Source of the DNA: JACDAN01 sp963847235
GTDB lineage: Bacteria; Actinomycetota; Thermoleophilia; Gaiellales; Gaiellaceae
Assembly: GCA_963847235.1 (NCBI GenBank)
Contig: CAWJYU010000003.1
Coordinates: forward strand, 1-64,000
Direction: 5' to 3'
DNA length: 64,000 nucleotides
The notes beneath the pieces are model-generated. The model saw nothing but the letters and a program-made list of their open reading frames with translations. It ran no database searches and was not told the origin of the DNA. Within the stretch, counting starts at the first letter, position 1, and every line of letters begins with the position of its first letter. This document shows positions 1 to 7,708 of this stretch, one piece after another. A program made the translations under genes and the position numbers.

Positions 1-660
1 GTTCCCTTCTCGATCGGTGGTGAGGATGCGGTATCCGCGGCGCGCGCCATGAGCTCCGGCCCTCCCATCGCGGGCGTCTCGCTGATCGCGGTCACCGCGC
101 CCAGGTCGACACCCGCCGCGTCGGCCAGGGTCCCGGCCCGCTTGCGCGCGTTCGCGACCGCGTCCTCGAGCGCCTTTGCCTCGAGGCCCTCGCGGTTCGA
201 CCGAGTGAGCGAGGGGCCGTAGACGTTGTTCGCGCCGGCCCGGGCCGCGGCGTCGAGCACCGCACCCGCCCGGTCGAGGTCACGGATCAGGACTGAGACA
301 GTGTTGGTGGCAACGAACTCGTCAGACCGTCCGTCGGCGTCGTAGCTCCGAGCCGACGCCGACGTCCTGCGTCTGGATGTCGCGCTCCGCAACGCCTGCG
401 GCCTTCAGCGCGTCGATCAGCGCCCGCATGCGCTCGGAGTTGGCGGACAGCGCTCCGCGCGCGGTACGGCCGTTGGTGGTGATCCCGAGCGAGAACTCCG
501 CCTCGTCGGGAACTGTGTTCACTCGTCCTACCCCGGTAACGGTGATCCCCTCGGGTGCGTCTTCGCCGGCGCTCTGGGCGGCCTCCGGGCGGCCGACTCC
601 CGAGAACGCCGCGATCGCGAGCACGACGAGGGCTGCGATGGCGATTCTCAATGTCTTCAT
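1..660 (-). CDS. SIMPL-domain (DUF541) secreted protein, frameshifted and cut by the window edge
   Basis: Reading starts at the ATG at 660 with a hydrophobic signal peptide (IAIAALVVLAIAAF) and continues into a SIMPL-type domain (EGITVTGVGRVNTVPDEAEF, then the conserved IQTQDV). At about position 347 the frame is lost: the first frame stops after a basic tail, while a neighbouring frame continues with YDADGRSDEFVATNTVSV and then the family-typical GANNVYGPSLT and A..NARKRAGTLA. The C-terminus lies beyond the left edge. SIMPL proteins are periplasmic or surface proteins of poorly defined role. The preserved sequence after the break suggests a one-base error rather than decay. Confidence 0.8.
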
Positions 661-703
661 GGCCTGAATACGCCGCGGCGAGCTCGCCCGTCACAATCGC
701 CGC

Positions 704-1408
704 GTGCGCTACCAGTTCGTGGACTGCAGATTCGAGCTTGGAAGCCCCGGCCGCGGGCGCGAGCTGTACCTCGCGGGCCACATCCCGGGCGCATCGTTCC
801 TCGACGTCGACGAGGACCTCTCGGATCTGTCGGTCGAGGGCCAGGGCCGTCATCCGCTGCCGTCGGCGCGTCGTTTCGCCGAGGCGGCGAGTCGCGCCGG
901 GATCGAGCAGGGCGTCTACGTCGTCGCGTACGGGAGCATGGGAGGTGCCGAGCGGCTCTGGTGGCTGCTGCGCCACTTCGGGCACGACGAGTGCGCCGTC
1001 CTGGCCGGCGGCATTGAAGCGTGGCTCGGCGCGCTCCGAGCCGGGGAGGAGCAGATCGAGCCCGCGACGTTCGTCCCGGCCGAGCGGAGCGGCGACACGA
1101 TCGACGGCCCCGAGCTCGCTCGCCGCCTGGATGACTTCGTCCTCGTCGACGCGCGCATCGAATCCCGCTGGCGCGGCGAGGAGAACCCGATCGACAAGGT
1201 GCCGGGCCGGATCCCCGGCGCGCTCAACTCGCCCTGGAACGCGCCGCTGCGCGAGCTTCCCGAGGGCGAGCTCGTCGCGTACTGCGGCTCGGGCGTGACT
1301 GCCTCGGTGGTCGTCCACCGCCTCTGGCTCGCGGGCCGCGACGCGCTCCTCTACCCGGGCTCGTGGAGCCAGTGGGAGACGCTGGACCTGCCCGTCGAGC
1401 GGGACTGA
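704..1408 (+). CDS. thiosulfate/3-mercaptopyruvate sulfurtransferase, two rhodanese domains
   Basis: The 234-residue protein starts at a GTG and has two rhodanese modules. The N-terminal module (about 1-110) has no catalytic cysteine and is structural. The C-terminal module carries the active-site loop CGSGVTAS near residue 190, the CxxGVT form typical of thiosulfate or 3-mercaptopyruvate sulfurtransferases, with the preceding PGRIPGALNSPW segment also conserved. It transfers sulfane sulfur from thiosulfate or mercaptopyruvate to cyanide or thiol acceptors in the cytoplasm. It stands alone, divergent from the SIMPL gene (start codons 43 bp apart). Substrate preference cannot be read from the sequence. 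Confidence 0.88.
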   Translation: MRYQFVDCRFELGSPGRGRELYLAGHIPGASFLDVDEDLSDLSVEGQGRHPLPSARRFAEAASRAGIEQGVYVVAYGSMGGAERLWWLLRHFGHDECAVLAGGIEAWLGALRAGEEQIEPATFVPAERSGDTIDGPELARRLDDFVLVDARIESRWRGEENPIDKVPGRIPGALNSPWNAPLRELPEGELVAYCGSGVTASVVVHRLWLAGRDALLYPGSWSQWETLDLPVERD

Positions 1409-1417
1409 GGCGCCGGC

Positions 1418-1936
1418 TTAGGCTGCGGTCGCTTCGCCGAGCTCCGGCAGATACGGCCGCCAGCCGTGCGGGATTCTCGGCGTCGCCAATCGGATGTAGA
1501 GCACCGGCTGCGGTACGCGTGGCTTCGTGCGGAGCACCATCTCGATCTCGTGCAGGAGCCGGTTGCCCTTCTTCAGGTTGCACGGCGCGCACGAGGTGAC
1601 GACGTTCTCCCAGACGGAGTCGCCCCCTCGGCTGCGCGGGACGATGTGGTCGAGCGTCAGGCGGCCGGTGGAGGTGCCGCAGTAGCCGCAGCGCCAGCCG
1701 TCCCGCGCAAACAGGGCTCTCCGGGAGATCTTCCGCTGCACGGTGCGCGGCACCGAGACGTAGGTCACGAGCCGGATCACGTGCGGCCACTGGTAGGTGT
1801 CTGTCGCGGAACGGAGCGGCTGCTCGAGCGCCTCGACGACCTCGGCCTTGCCCTTGAAGACGAGCACGTGCGCACGCCGAACCGACGTCACGTTCAACGC
1901 CTCGTAGCTGGCATTCAGGACCAGTACCTGCTTCAT
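1418..1936 (-). CDS. HNH endonuclease family protein
   Basis: Reading from the ATG at 1936 gives 172 residues. The N-terminal part (KQVLVLNASYEALNV) is the usual lead-in of this actinobacterial HNH family. The nuclease core holds a zinc-binding CGYCG pair, the catalytic LTLDHIVPRSRGG and a second cysteine pair in CAPCNLKKGNR, all in canonical order. A longer upstream extension of the frame lacks family similarity, so the ATG preceding KQVLVL was chosen. The gene converges on the sulfurtransferase. Such solitary HNH proteins are widespread in actinobacteria and their physiological target is unknown. Confidence 0.88.
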   Translation of the reverse strand: MKQVLVLNASYEALNVTSVRRAHVLVFKGKAEVVEALEQPLRSATDTYQWPHVIRLVTYVSVPRTVQRKISRRALFARDGWRCGYCGTSTGRLTLDHIVPRSRGGDSVWENVVTSCAPCNLKKGNRLLHEIEMVLRTKPRVPQPVLYIRLATPRIPHGWRPYLPELGEATAA

Positions 1937-1982
1937 GACCGTGCTCGAACGATAGCCACCTAACTCTAGGATCTGCGCCGGA

Positions 1983-2465
1983 GTGGACGTCTCCTCGTCG
2001 ACCGCGGCCTGGATTGCGATCGCCGCCTGCGCCGTGGCGGTCGTCGCGCTGCTCGTCGTCCTCTGGCTCCTGTCGCGCCTCCACCGGATGCGCGAGGCGC
2101 AGATGACGCTGCTCGGCGGCGGCAAGGCCGACCTCGTCGACTTCGCCGTCTCGCTGCAAGCGCGGATCGACGACCTGCACCGGGCGGTGGACGAGGTCGC
2201 GGCCGGCCTGGCCCGCGTCGACCGCCGTGTCGACGGCGCGGTCACCAACACGTCGGTGATCCGCTACGACGCGTACGAGGGCGCCGGCGGCCACCAGTCC
2301 GCGTCGCTCGCATTCCTGGACGCAGCCCGCTCGGGAGTCGTCGTCAGCGCGATCCAAGGCCGCGACTACGCGCGCATCTACGTAAAGGAGCTCGAGCACG
2401 GCAAGGCGCCCGTGGCCCTCTCACCCGAGGAGCAGGAGGCAGTCGAGCGCGCTATGGCCCGCTAG
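1983..2465 (+). CDS. DUF4446 family membrane-anchored protein
   Basis: The GTG-started 160-residue protein has one N-terminal transmembrane helix (about 8-32). A short amphipathic/coiled stretch (QARIDDLHRAVDEVAAGLARVD) follows, and then the DUF4446 signature YDAYEGAGGHQSASLAFLDA...GVVVSAIQGRDYARIYVK and a C-terminal LSPEEQEAVERA. The function of this family is not known. It is divergent from the HNH gene by 46 bp, so both promoters must lie in that gap. A near-palindrome overlaps its stop codon. Confidence 0.85.
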   Translation: MDVSSSTAAWIAIAACAVAVVALLVVLWLLSRLHRMREAQMTLLGGGKADLVDFAVSLQARIDDLHRAVDEVAAGLARVDRRVDGAVTNTSVIRYDAYEGAGGHQSASLAFLDAARSGVVVSAIQGRDYARIYVKELEHGKAPVALSPEEQEAVERAMAR

Positions 2466-2480
2466 TAACAACTTGTAACT
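2464..2480. repeat. near-palindrome at the convergent gene ends
   Basis: The 17-bp sequence AGTAACAACTTGTAACT overlaps the TAG of the DUF4446 gene. Seven of eight arm positions pair around a central C. It resembles the perfect palindromes AGTAACAGACTGTTACT near 37.9 kb, which also follow a GCTAG gene end, and may be a decayed member of that family or a weak bidirectional terminator. Confidence 0.45.
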
Positions 2481-2501
2481 AAGCCCTAGGACCGAAGCGG
2501 A

Positions 2502-3638
2502 CTACCCGCCCGGGTACGAGAAGATCACTGGGTACTCGGCGGTGTTGTTGTCTGCGTTCCGCTCGCTGGGCACGGGCTTGACGCTGACCTGAAGCGTCGT
2601 CCGCTGGACGAACGGGACCGGGCCGACGTTGCTGAACGTGACCGTCGTCTCCTCACCGGGCTCGGTCAGGTCGACGCGCTGCGTCCTGGTCAGCGGCTCG
2701 GTCTCCTTCTGGATCGTGAGCTCGACCTCGACGCCGGTCTCGGTCGAGTCGCCGGAGTTCTCGAACACGACCTCGAAGGAGAGGTCGGTGGTCGCGATGA
2801 TCTTGTTCAGCGCGTTCGGGTTCAGCCGCGCGCCGCCGACGACGCCGACGGAGACCAGGTTGTGGCCGTGCGTGCCGGGTCGTGCGGCAGTGCCGCCCGT
2901 GCTCGACTGGCCGCGGACGCGCTGCCAGATGTTGCTCAGCGCCCGCGCCGTGCCGAGATCCGGGTTGGCGACGAAGTTGGAATCCGGGACGTTGATCCCG
3001 CGCAGGTCCTGACGGCGCAGCTCAGCCGTGGACGGGGCCGCGAACAGGTCGTCCCAGACGACATCGCTTGTCGTCAACCGCCGGTACTGCGCGCCCGTCA
3101 GCTCTCCCACCCGCGTCGCGTTGCCGGTGCGCGTCCCGAACGCGTCCGCAAGGCCGCGGAGCCCGCTGACCCGGAACTGCAGCGAGTCGATCAGATGCTC
3201 GTGCTGCTCGCGCAGGGGCCCCGGCGGGTCGAGACCCTCGGCGGTCGCGACGAGCTGCTCATGCTGCTGCGCGTAGCCGTCCAGGGTGCGGACGAGCGCC
3301 GCCTGCCGTACCTCCGGCCGCGTGAGCGTCGTCGCGAGCTGCGACCCGATCCGCTGCGAGCGGTCGCCGACCACCTGGACGTCTTGCATGTACCCCTGGT
3401 ACCGGTCGCGCTTCGCCTCGCCGCGACAGCTCGAGACCCAGAAGACGAGCAGGACGACGACGAGAATCGCGAAGCTGATCAGCCCCACGAGGCGCAGGAG
3501 CGGCGTCAGGCCCGACGGCGGGCCTTGTGGACGACGGGGGCCGCGGGTACGGCGGGGGGCGCGTTCGGTCTGGACCGCCTCCCGCGTCGCCGGCTCCTCG
3601 AAGAAGTCGAACTCGATTTCTGTATCGCGCTCGGTCAT
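2502..3638 (-). CDS. membrane-anchored protein with a CARDB-like C-terminal domain, function unknown
   Basis: The 378-residue protein begins with an acidic cytoplasmic tail (TERDTEIEFDFFEEP) and a basic, proline-rich linker. One transmembrane helix follows at about 53-73 (LISFAILVVVLLVFWVSS), then an extracellular region of about 300 residues. The last 100 residues (LSFEVVFENSGDSTETGVEVELTI, ending in NADNNTAEYPVIF) look like a CARDB/Ig-like beta-sandwich fold. It is divergent from the Ser/Thr kinase at 3730 with under 100 bp between starts, so it could be a surface partner or substrate of that kinase. That link is inference from position only. The start was set at the ATG of MTERDTEIEF because upstream codons lack similarity to a protein. 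Confidence 0.72.
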   Translation of the reverse strand: MTERDTEIEFDFFEEPATREAVQTERAPRRTRGPRRPQGPPSGLTPLLRLVGLISFAILVVVLLVFWVSSCRGEAKRDRYQGYMQDVQVVGDRSQRIGSQLATTLTRPEVRQAALVRTLDGYAQQHEQLVATAEGLDPPGPLREQHEHLIDSLQFRVSGLRGLADAFGTRTGNATRVGELTGAQYRRLTTSDVVWDDLFAAPSTAELRRQDLRGINVPDSNFVANPDLGTARALSNIWQRVRGQSSTGGTAARPGTHGHNLVSVGVVGGARLNPNALNKIIATTDLSFEVVFENSGDSTETGVEVELTIQKETEPLTRTQRVDLTEPGEETTVTFSNVGPVPFVQRTTLQVSVKPVPSERNADNNTAEYPVIFSYPGG

Positions 3639-3729
3639 GGCGCCAGGCCGGGGTTCCGGCTCGGTCCACTGTAACGCCTGCATCGGCGGTGAAAGGAGTT
3701 GAAGAAGCAGTGGCCAACCCCAATCGCAC

Positions 3730-5337
3730 ATGGCCACAGCGGTCGCGTCCTTCCCTGCAAGCGAACTCGTCCTGGGCCGGTACAGGCCCCTGCGCCCCCT
3801 CGGGAGCGGCGGTTCGGGCTCGGTGTGGGTGGCCCGCGACGAGCAGAACGGCCTCGACGTCGCGCTCAAGATCGTTCCGCGCGAGGGGAAGGCGCATACG
3901 CGCGCCGAGCGGGAGGCCTCGGCGGCCGCCCGGCTGCGCCACCCGCACTGCCTGCGCGCCTACGCCTTCGCCGGCGACCAGCAGAACGTCTACATCGCCT
4001 ACGAGTATGTCCCTGGCAGGACTCTGCGCGATCGGCTGCGGGCCGGGGAGCTGAACGACGCGGCAGTGCTGGAGGTCGCTGCGCAGATCCTCGACGGGCT
4101 CGCGCACGCGCACCGCCACGGGATCGTCCATCGCGACGTGAAGCCGACGAACGTCCTGGTCGCCGACACGGCTGAGCTCTCCGTCAAGCTCCTGGACTTC
4201 GGGCTCGCGCAGTTCGCCGAGGCGGAGACGCTGACGGCGGCCGGTGATGTGCCGGGGACGCTTGCCTACATCTCCCCGGAGCGGCTCGCGGGCGAGGAGG
4301 CGACGTTCGGCGCCGACGTGTGGGCAGTTGGCGTCGTGCTCTGGGAGGCGCTGGCCGGCTACCACCCCTTCTGGGCGTCGTCGCCGATCGAGACCGCGCA
4401 CAGGATCGAGGCCGGCCCGCCGCCGCTCGAGTCCGTTCGCCCGGATCTGCCCAAGCATCTGACCGAGGCTGTCGCGCGCGCCACTGCGGTGGATCCTTCG
4501 CGCCGCCCGTCCGCCGTGCAGCTCGCGGACCGGCTCCGAACTGCCCTCGAGACCCGGGACCGGAAGCGCAGCCGCGCGGCACGCGCAGTCCCGGCGCCCC
4601 CGGTCCGGCGCGCGCTCGCCGGAACCGCCGCCGCCGTGTTCGTCGGCTGGACGGCCGCGACGCTGCCGTTCTATCCGGCAGGCTGGAGCTGGGGCCTCGC
4701 GGCGCTGGCGGGAGCCCTGGCGGCGTTCAAGCCCCGCTTGGGGCTCGCGGCGGCGCTCGGCCTTGCCGTCCTGCCGCTGGGAAACGTCTCGTTCGGGCTC
4801 GCCGTCGTCTACGCCGTCGTCGCCGCCGCCTGGCTCGCCGCGACCTGGAACCGGAGCGACGAGGGCCTCTACCCACTTGCCGGAGCTGTTCTCGCGCCCG
4901 TCGGGCTCGCGCTGGCGCTGCCCGCAGCGCTGCTGCCAGTCCGCCGCGCGGTCTGGCGTGCCGTGTTCGGCGCCTCCGGCGTCTTCCTGGCGGCGATCGT
5001 CGCCGGACTCAGCGGTGCCACGCTCCCCCTCAGCAGCCGCGAGCCGTCAGCGCTCCGTCTGGACGGAAGCGAGGCTCCGGGTGCCGTCGCCGGACGACTC
5101 GTCGACTCGCTGTCGGCGCGGCCTGAGCTGCTGCTCACCGCCCTCGCGGTCGCCGCGCTGGCCGCGCTGCTTCCGCCGGCGGCCGAGCGCGGGATCTGGC
5201 TGGTTGCAGGGCTCGGTGCGGCTGCGACGGCCGTCCTGCTCCTCCCCGTCGAAGCTGTGAGCGCACTGCCGGTGGTCGCCGGAATCTGGCTCTGCTGCGT
5301 CGGTGTGTCCGTCAGAGCCGAGGTACTCCGCCGCTAA
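3730..5337 (+). CDS. serine/threonine protein kinase with polytopic membrane C-terminus
   Basis: The 535-residue protein has a complete Hanks-type kinase domain: a glycine loop LGSGGSGSV at 24-32, ATP lysine in VALKI at 47, HRDVKPTN at 134-141, DFG at 156-158 and PGTLAYISPE in the activation segment. After a basic linker (about 275-290) the C-terminal half is almost wholly hydrophobic, with about seven or eight predicted membrane helices and no extracellular PASTA or sensor domain. It probably signals from within the membrane. It lies just upstream of the fhaA-pknB operon (29 bp to fhaA) and may be co-transcribed with it. Confidence 0.88.
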   Translation: MATAVASFPASELVLGRYRPLRPLGSGGSGSVWVARDEQNGLDVALKIVPREGKAHTRAEREASAAARLRHPHCLRAYAFAGDQQNVYIAYEYVPGRTLRDRLRAGELNDAAVLEVAAQILDGLAHAHRHGIVHRDVKPTNVLVADTAELSVKLLDFGLAQFAEAETLTAAGDVPGTLAYISPERLAGEEATFGADVWAVGVVLWEALAGYHPFWASSPIETAHRIEAGPPPLESVRPDLPKHLTEAVARATAVDPSRRPSAVQLADRLRTALETRDRKRSRAARAVPAPPVRRALAGTAAAVFVGWTAATLPFYPAGWSWGLAALAGALAAFKPRLGLAAALGLAVLPLGNVSFGLAVVYAVVAAAWLAATWNRSDEGLYPLAGAVLAPVGLALALPAALLPVRRAVWRAVFGASGVFLAAIVAGLSGATLPLSSREPSALRLDGSEAPGAVAGRLVDSLSARPELLLTALAVAALAALLPPAAERGIWLVAGLGAAATAVLLLPVEAVSALPVVAGIWLCCVGVSVRAEVLRR

Positions 5338-5366
5338 ACTCGACCCCCGCCCGGAAGGGGTCGCGC

Positions 5367-6155
5367 ATGGTGCTCAGGACGATCGAGCAAAAGATCGAAT
5401 CGCTCTTCGAAGGCGCCTTCGGGCGCGCCTTCCGTCGCAACGTGCAGCCGGTCGAGCTGGCGCGGAAGCTGGCGAAGGAGATGGACGACTACAAGATGGT
5501 CTCCGTCTCGCAGATCTACGCTCCGAACGAGTACGTCGTGTACCTCTCGCCCAGGGATCGCGACCAGTTCAAGAGTTACGAGCCCGCCCTCGTCAAGGAG
5601 CTCGAGGAGTACCTGGCGGAGCACGGTCGGCGCGAGGGCTACCAGCTCCTGTCGGGTCCGCAGGTGTCCTTCCGGACCGACGAGGACCTCGAGGTGGGGC
5701 TCTTCGGCATCTCGAACCGGATGATCCAGCGTGAGCTCCCCGACCAGCCGGTCGAGCCCGAGGTGGAGCCGGGTGCGACCCGCATCTACCGGGCCGCCTC
5801 GCCTTCCGAGACGGAGGCTGCCTCCGCCGAGGAGCTCGGCGTGGAGCCCGACCGGGAGCCGGCGACGGTCACGATCGACGGCTCGCAGCACAAGCTGGAG
5901 AAGCCGGTCATGGTCATCGGCCGGTCGAAGGACAGCGACATCCGCGTCTCCGACCCGAACATCTCCCGGAGGCATGCGGAGATTCGCCAGGAGGGCACGA
6001 CCTTCTGGATCGTCGACCTCGACTCCACGAACGGCGTCGCGGTCAATGGCCGCGCGCTGAAACGGGCGAAGCTCGACGACGAGGACCGCATCACCATCGG
6101 CTCGAGCGAGCTCGTCTTCCGGCGCCCAGGGGCCTCGTCTCAGAATGTGCGCTGA
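5367..6155 (+). CDS. fhaA: FhaA, DUF3662/FHA domain protein
   Basis: The 262-residue protein has an N-terminal DUF3662 domain (about 1-120, opening RTIEQKIESLFEGAFGRAF). An acidic linker follows, and a C-terminal FHA phosphothreonine-binding domain occupies about 170-250, with GRSKDSDIRVSDPNISRRHAEI and DLDSTNGVAVNG. In mycobacteria FhaA binds the phosphorylated MviN pseudokinase region and restrains peptidoglycan precursor flipping. Its place directly ahead of fhaB, the PP2C phosphatase, rodA, pbpA and pknB is the standard actinobacterial arrangement. Its last codons form one arm of the structured repeat at 6129-6293. Confidence 0.94.
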   Translation: MVLRTIEQKIESLFEGAFGRAFRRNVQPVELARKLAKEMDDYKMVSVSQIYAPNEYVVYLSPRDRDQFKSYEPALVKELEEYLAEHGRREGYQLLSGPQVSFRTDEDLEVGLFGISNRMIQRELPDQPVEPEVEPGATRIYRAASPSETEAASAEELGVEPDREPATVTIDGSQHKLEKPVMVIGRSKDSDIRVSDPNISRRHAEIRQEGTTFWIVDLDSTNGVAVNGRALKRAKLDDEDRITIGSSELVFRRPGASSQNVR

Positions 6156-6293
6156 GTCGCCGGACCGCGCTGGACGGCGCGAGGCGGCGTCCTCGGTCGC
6201 ACCCATATCACCGGATATGGGTGCTCCCTGCGTCCTTCCCTCGCACCGCCCATCGCGCCCCGGCAACGAGCAACATCCTGAGACGAGATCCCC
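6129..6293 (-). repeat. structured repeat, copy A (candidate structured RNA or ERIC-like element)
   Basis: This element fills the fhaA-fhaB gap. Its outer arms are CTCGTCTCAG (6135-6144 region) plus flanking GGGG and ATGT on the left, matched by ACAT, CTGAGACGAG and CCCC at 6273-6293 on the right, about 18 pairs in all. The core (6151-6274) aligns over ~125 bp with the reverse complement of 62073-62199. A central hairpin (6198-6223) pairs GCACCCATATC with GATATGGGTGC on the minus strand over 11 bp with loop CGGT. Non-Watson-Crick positions become G-U only on the minus strand, so the minus strand is the likely RNA strand. The right arm ends one base before the fhaB start codon. Confidence 0.7.
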
Positions 6294-6776
6294 ATGAACA
6301 TCGCGGCGATCGAGGTCGAAGCGGTCCTCCTCGGCCTGAAGGTCGCGTTCCTCGTCCTCCTCTACCTCTTCATCTGGCGGATCGTCCGTACCGTGGCGCG
6401 CGACGTTCGCCTCCCGCAGGAGAGCTTCGTGCTCGCCCCGCAGCAGGCGGCGGCCGCCGGCTTGGGGCCGCGCGCCCGCATCGGGAGCCTCGTTGTCCTC
6501 TCGAGCCCGGCGCTGAAGGTCGACAGCGAGCGGACGCTCGACTCGGCGCCGGTCACACTCGGGCGCTCGTCCGACAACGACATGGAGCTCGGCGACGACG
6601 AGTTCGCCTCGGCGTACCATGCGCGCGTCGAACCCCGCCGCGACGGCATCTGGGTCGAGGACGTCGGCTCGACGAACGGCACCTTCGTGAACGGGAACAA
6701 GCTCAACGGCCCGAGGAAGCTCGCGCCGGGCGACGTGATCCGCGTGGGCGAGACCGACCTGAGGTTCGAGGCGTGA
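6294..6776 (+). CDS. fhaB: FhaB, membrane-anchored FHA domain protein
   Basis: The 160-residue protein has one N-terminal transmembrane helix (about 8-30, LLGLKVAFLVLLYLFIW) and a C-terminal FHA domain (about 78-155) with LGRSSDNDMELGDDEFAS..HARVE and DVGSTNGTFVNG. FHA domains bind phosphothreonine, and FhaB/FipA in mycobacteria is a substrate of PknB-type kinases that helps the division machinery. No strong Shine-Dalgarno sequence precedes the ATG. The bases before it are the right arm of the structured repeat, so translation may depend on that structure or on coupling. Confidence 0.93.
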   Translation: MNIAAIEVEAVLLGLKVAFLVLLYLFIWRIVRTVARDVRLPQESFVLAPQQAAAAGLGPRARIGSLVVLSSPALKVDSERTLDSAPVTLGRSSDNDMELGDDEFASAYHARVEPRRDGIWVEDVGSTNGTFVNGNKLNGPRKLAPGDVIRVGETDLRFEA

Positions 6777-7708
6777 ACATCGGCGTGGCCACACATCCCG
6801 GACGCAAGCGTCGCCACAACGAGGACGCGTACGTCGTCGAGCCGCCGATATTCGCCGTCGCCGACGGGATGGGCGGCGCGAAGGCCGGCGAGGTCGCGTC
6901 CGGCCTCGCCGCCGCGGCGCTCAAGGAGACCGGCGCGGACGGCAGCGGCGAGGAGCGCGTCGCGCAGCTGATCCAAGAGGCGAACCGGCGCGTCTTCAGG
7001 CGGGCGAGCGAGGATCGCGAGGCGTCCGGCATGGGGACGACGATGACCGTGGCGCTCGTCGAGGACGGCACCGTCGTCTTCGGCCATGTCGGCGACTCGC
7101 GCGCCTACCTGATCCGCGGTGGCTCGATCGAGCAGCTGACCGACGACCACTCGCTCGTCGCGGAGCTCGTGCGAAGCGGCCGGCTCACGCCGGAGGAGGC
7201 CGAGGCGCACCCGCAGCGATCGGTGATCACACGCGCGGTGGGCACCGAGCCCGATGTCGACGTCGACACCTTCACGGTCGAGCCCGAGGACGGCGACCTG
7301 TTCCTGATCTGCTCGGACGGCCTCACGGACATGGTCGACGACGGCACGATCATCGACGCGATCGAGCGTCATCGCGACGACCTGGACGAGGCGGCGAAGG
7401 CACTGGTCGGCGCGGCGAACCGCGTCGGCGGGGAGGACAACATCACCGTCCTCCTGGTCGAAGTCGGCGAGGAGGCTGAAGTCTCCGACACGCTGCGCGC
7501 GGAGGCCGTCGAGGTCGACGAGGACACCCTGTCCGGGCTCGAGGCGGTGCCCGTAGTCGACACTGCAGTGGTCCCGCCCGAGGAGGCCGAGGAGCTCGCG
7601 GAGGCGGAGCCGCCGAAGCGGCGCGGTCGCGCGGTGCCGATCGTCTCGGGGCTGGCGCTGCTGCTGATCGCGGCTGCCGCCCTGCTCTGGCTCCTGGAGA
7701 ACGTATGA
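6773..7708 (+). CDS. pstP: PP2C-family Ser/Thr protein phosphatase PstP
   Basis: Translation starts at a GTG at 6773 that overlaps the fhaB stop (GTGA), giving 311 residues. The catalytic PP2C/SpoIIE-like domain (about 1-235) holds the metal-binding motifs ED in HNEDAYVV, VADGMGG, GHVGDSRAYLIR, SDGLTDMV and GGEDNITVLLVEV. A C-terminal basic stretch (PPKRRGRAVP) and a single transmembrane helix (about 287-309) follow. PstP reverses phosphorylation by the neighbouring PknB-type kinases. Compared with the mycobacterial enzyme it has a short extracytoplasmic tail. Confidence 0.93.
   Translation: MNIGVATHPGRKRRHNEDAYVVEPPIFAVADGMGGAKAGEVASGLAAAALKETGADGSGEERVAQLIQEANRRVFRRASEDREASGMGTTMTVALVEDGTVVFGHVGDSRAYLIRGGSIEQLTDDHSLVAELVRSGRLTPEEAEAHPQRSVITRAVGTEPDVDVDTFTVEPEDGDLFLICSDGLTDMVDDGTIIDAIERHRDDLDEAAKALVGAANRVGGEDNITVLLVEVGEEAEVSDTLRAEAVEVDEDTLSGLEAVPVVDTAVVPPEEAEELAEAEPPKRRGRAVPIVSGLALLLIAAAALLWLLENV

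Noticed and set aside
287..1318. Long open frame antisense to the sulfurtransferase
   Set aside because: Arg/Ala-rich shadow of a GC-rich gene. The plus-strand frame has clear rhodanese motifs.
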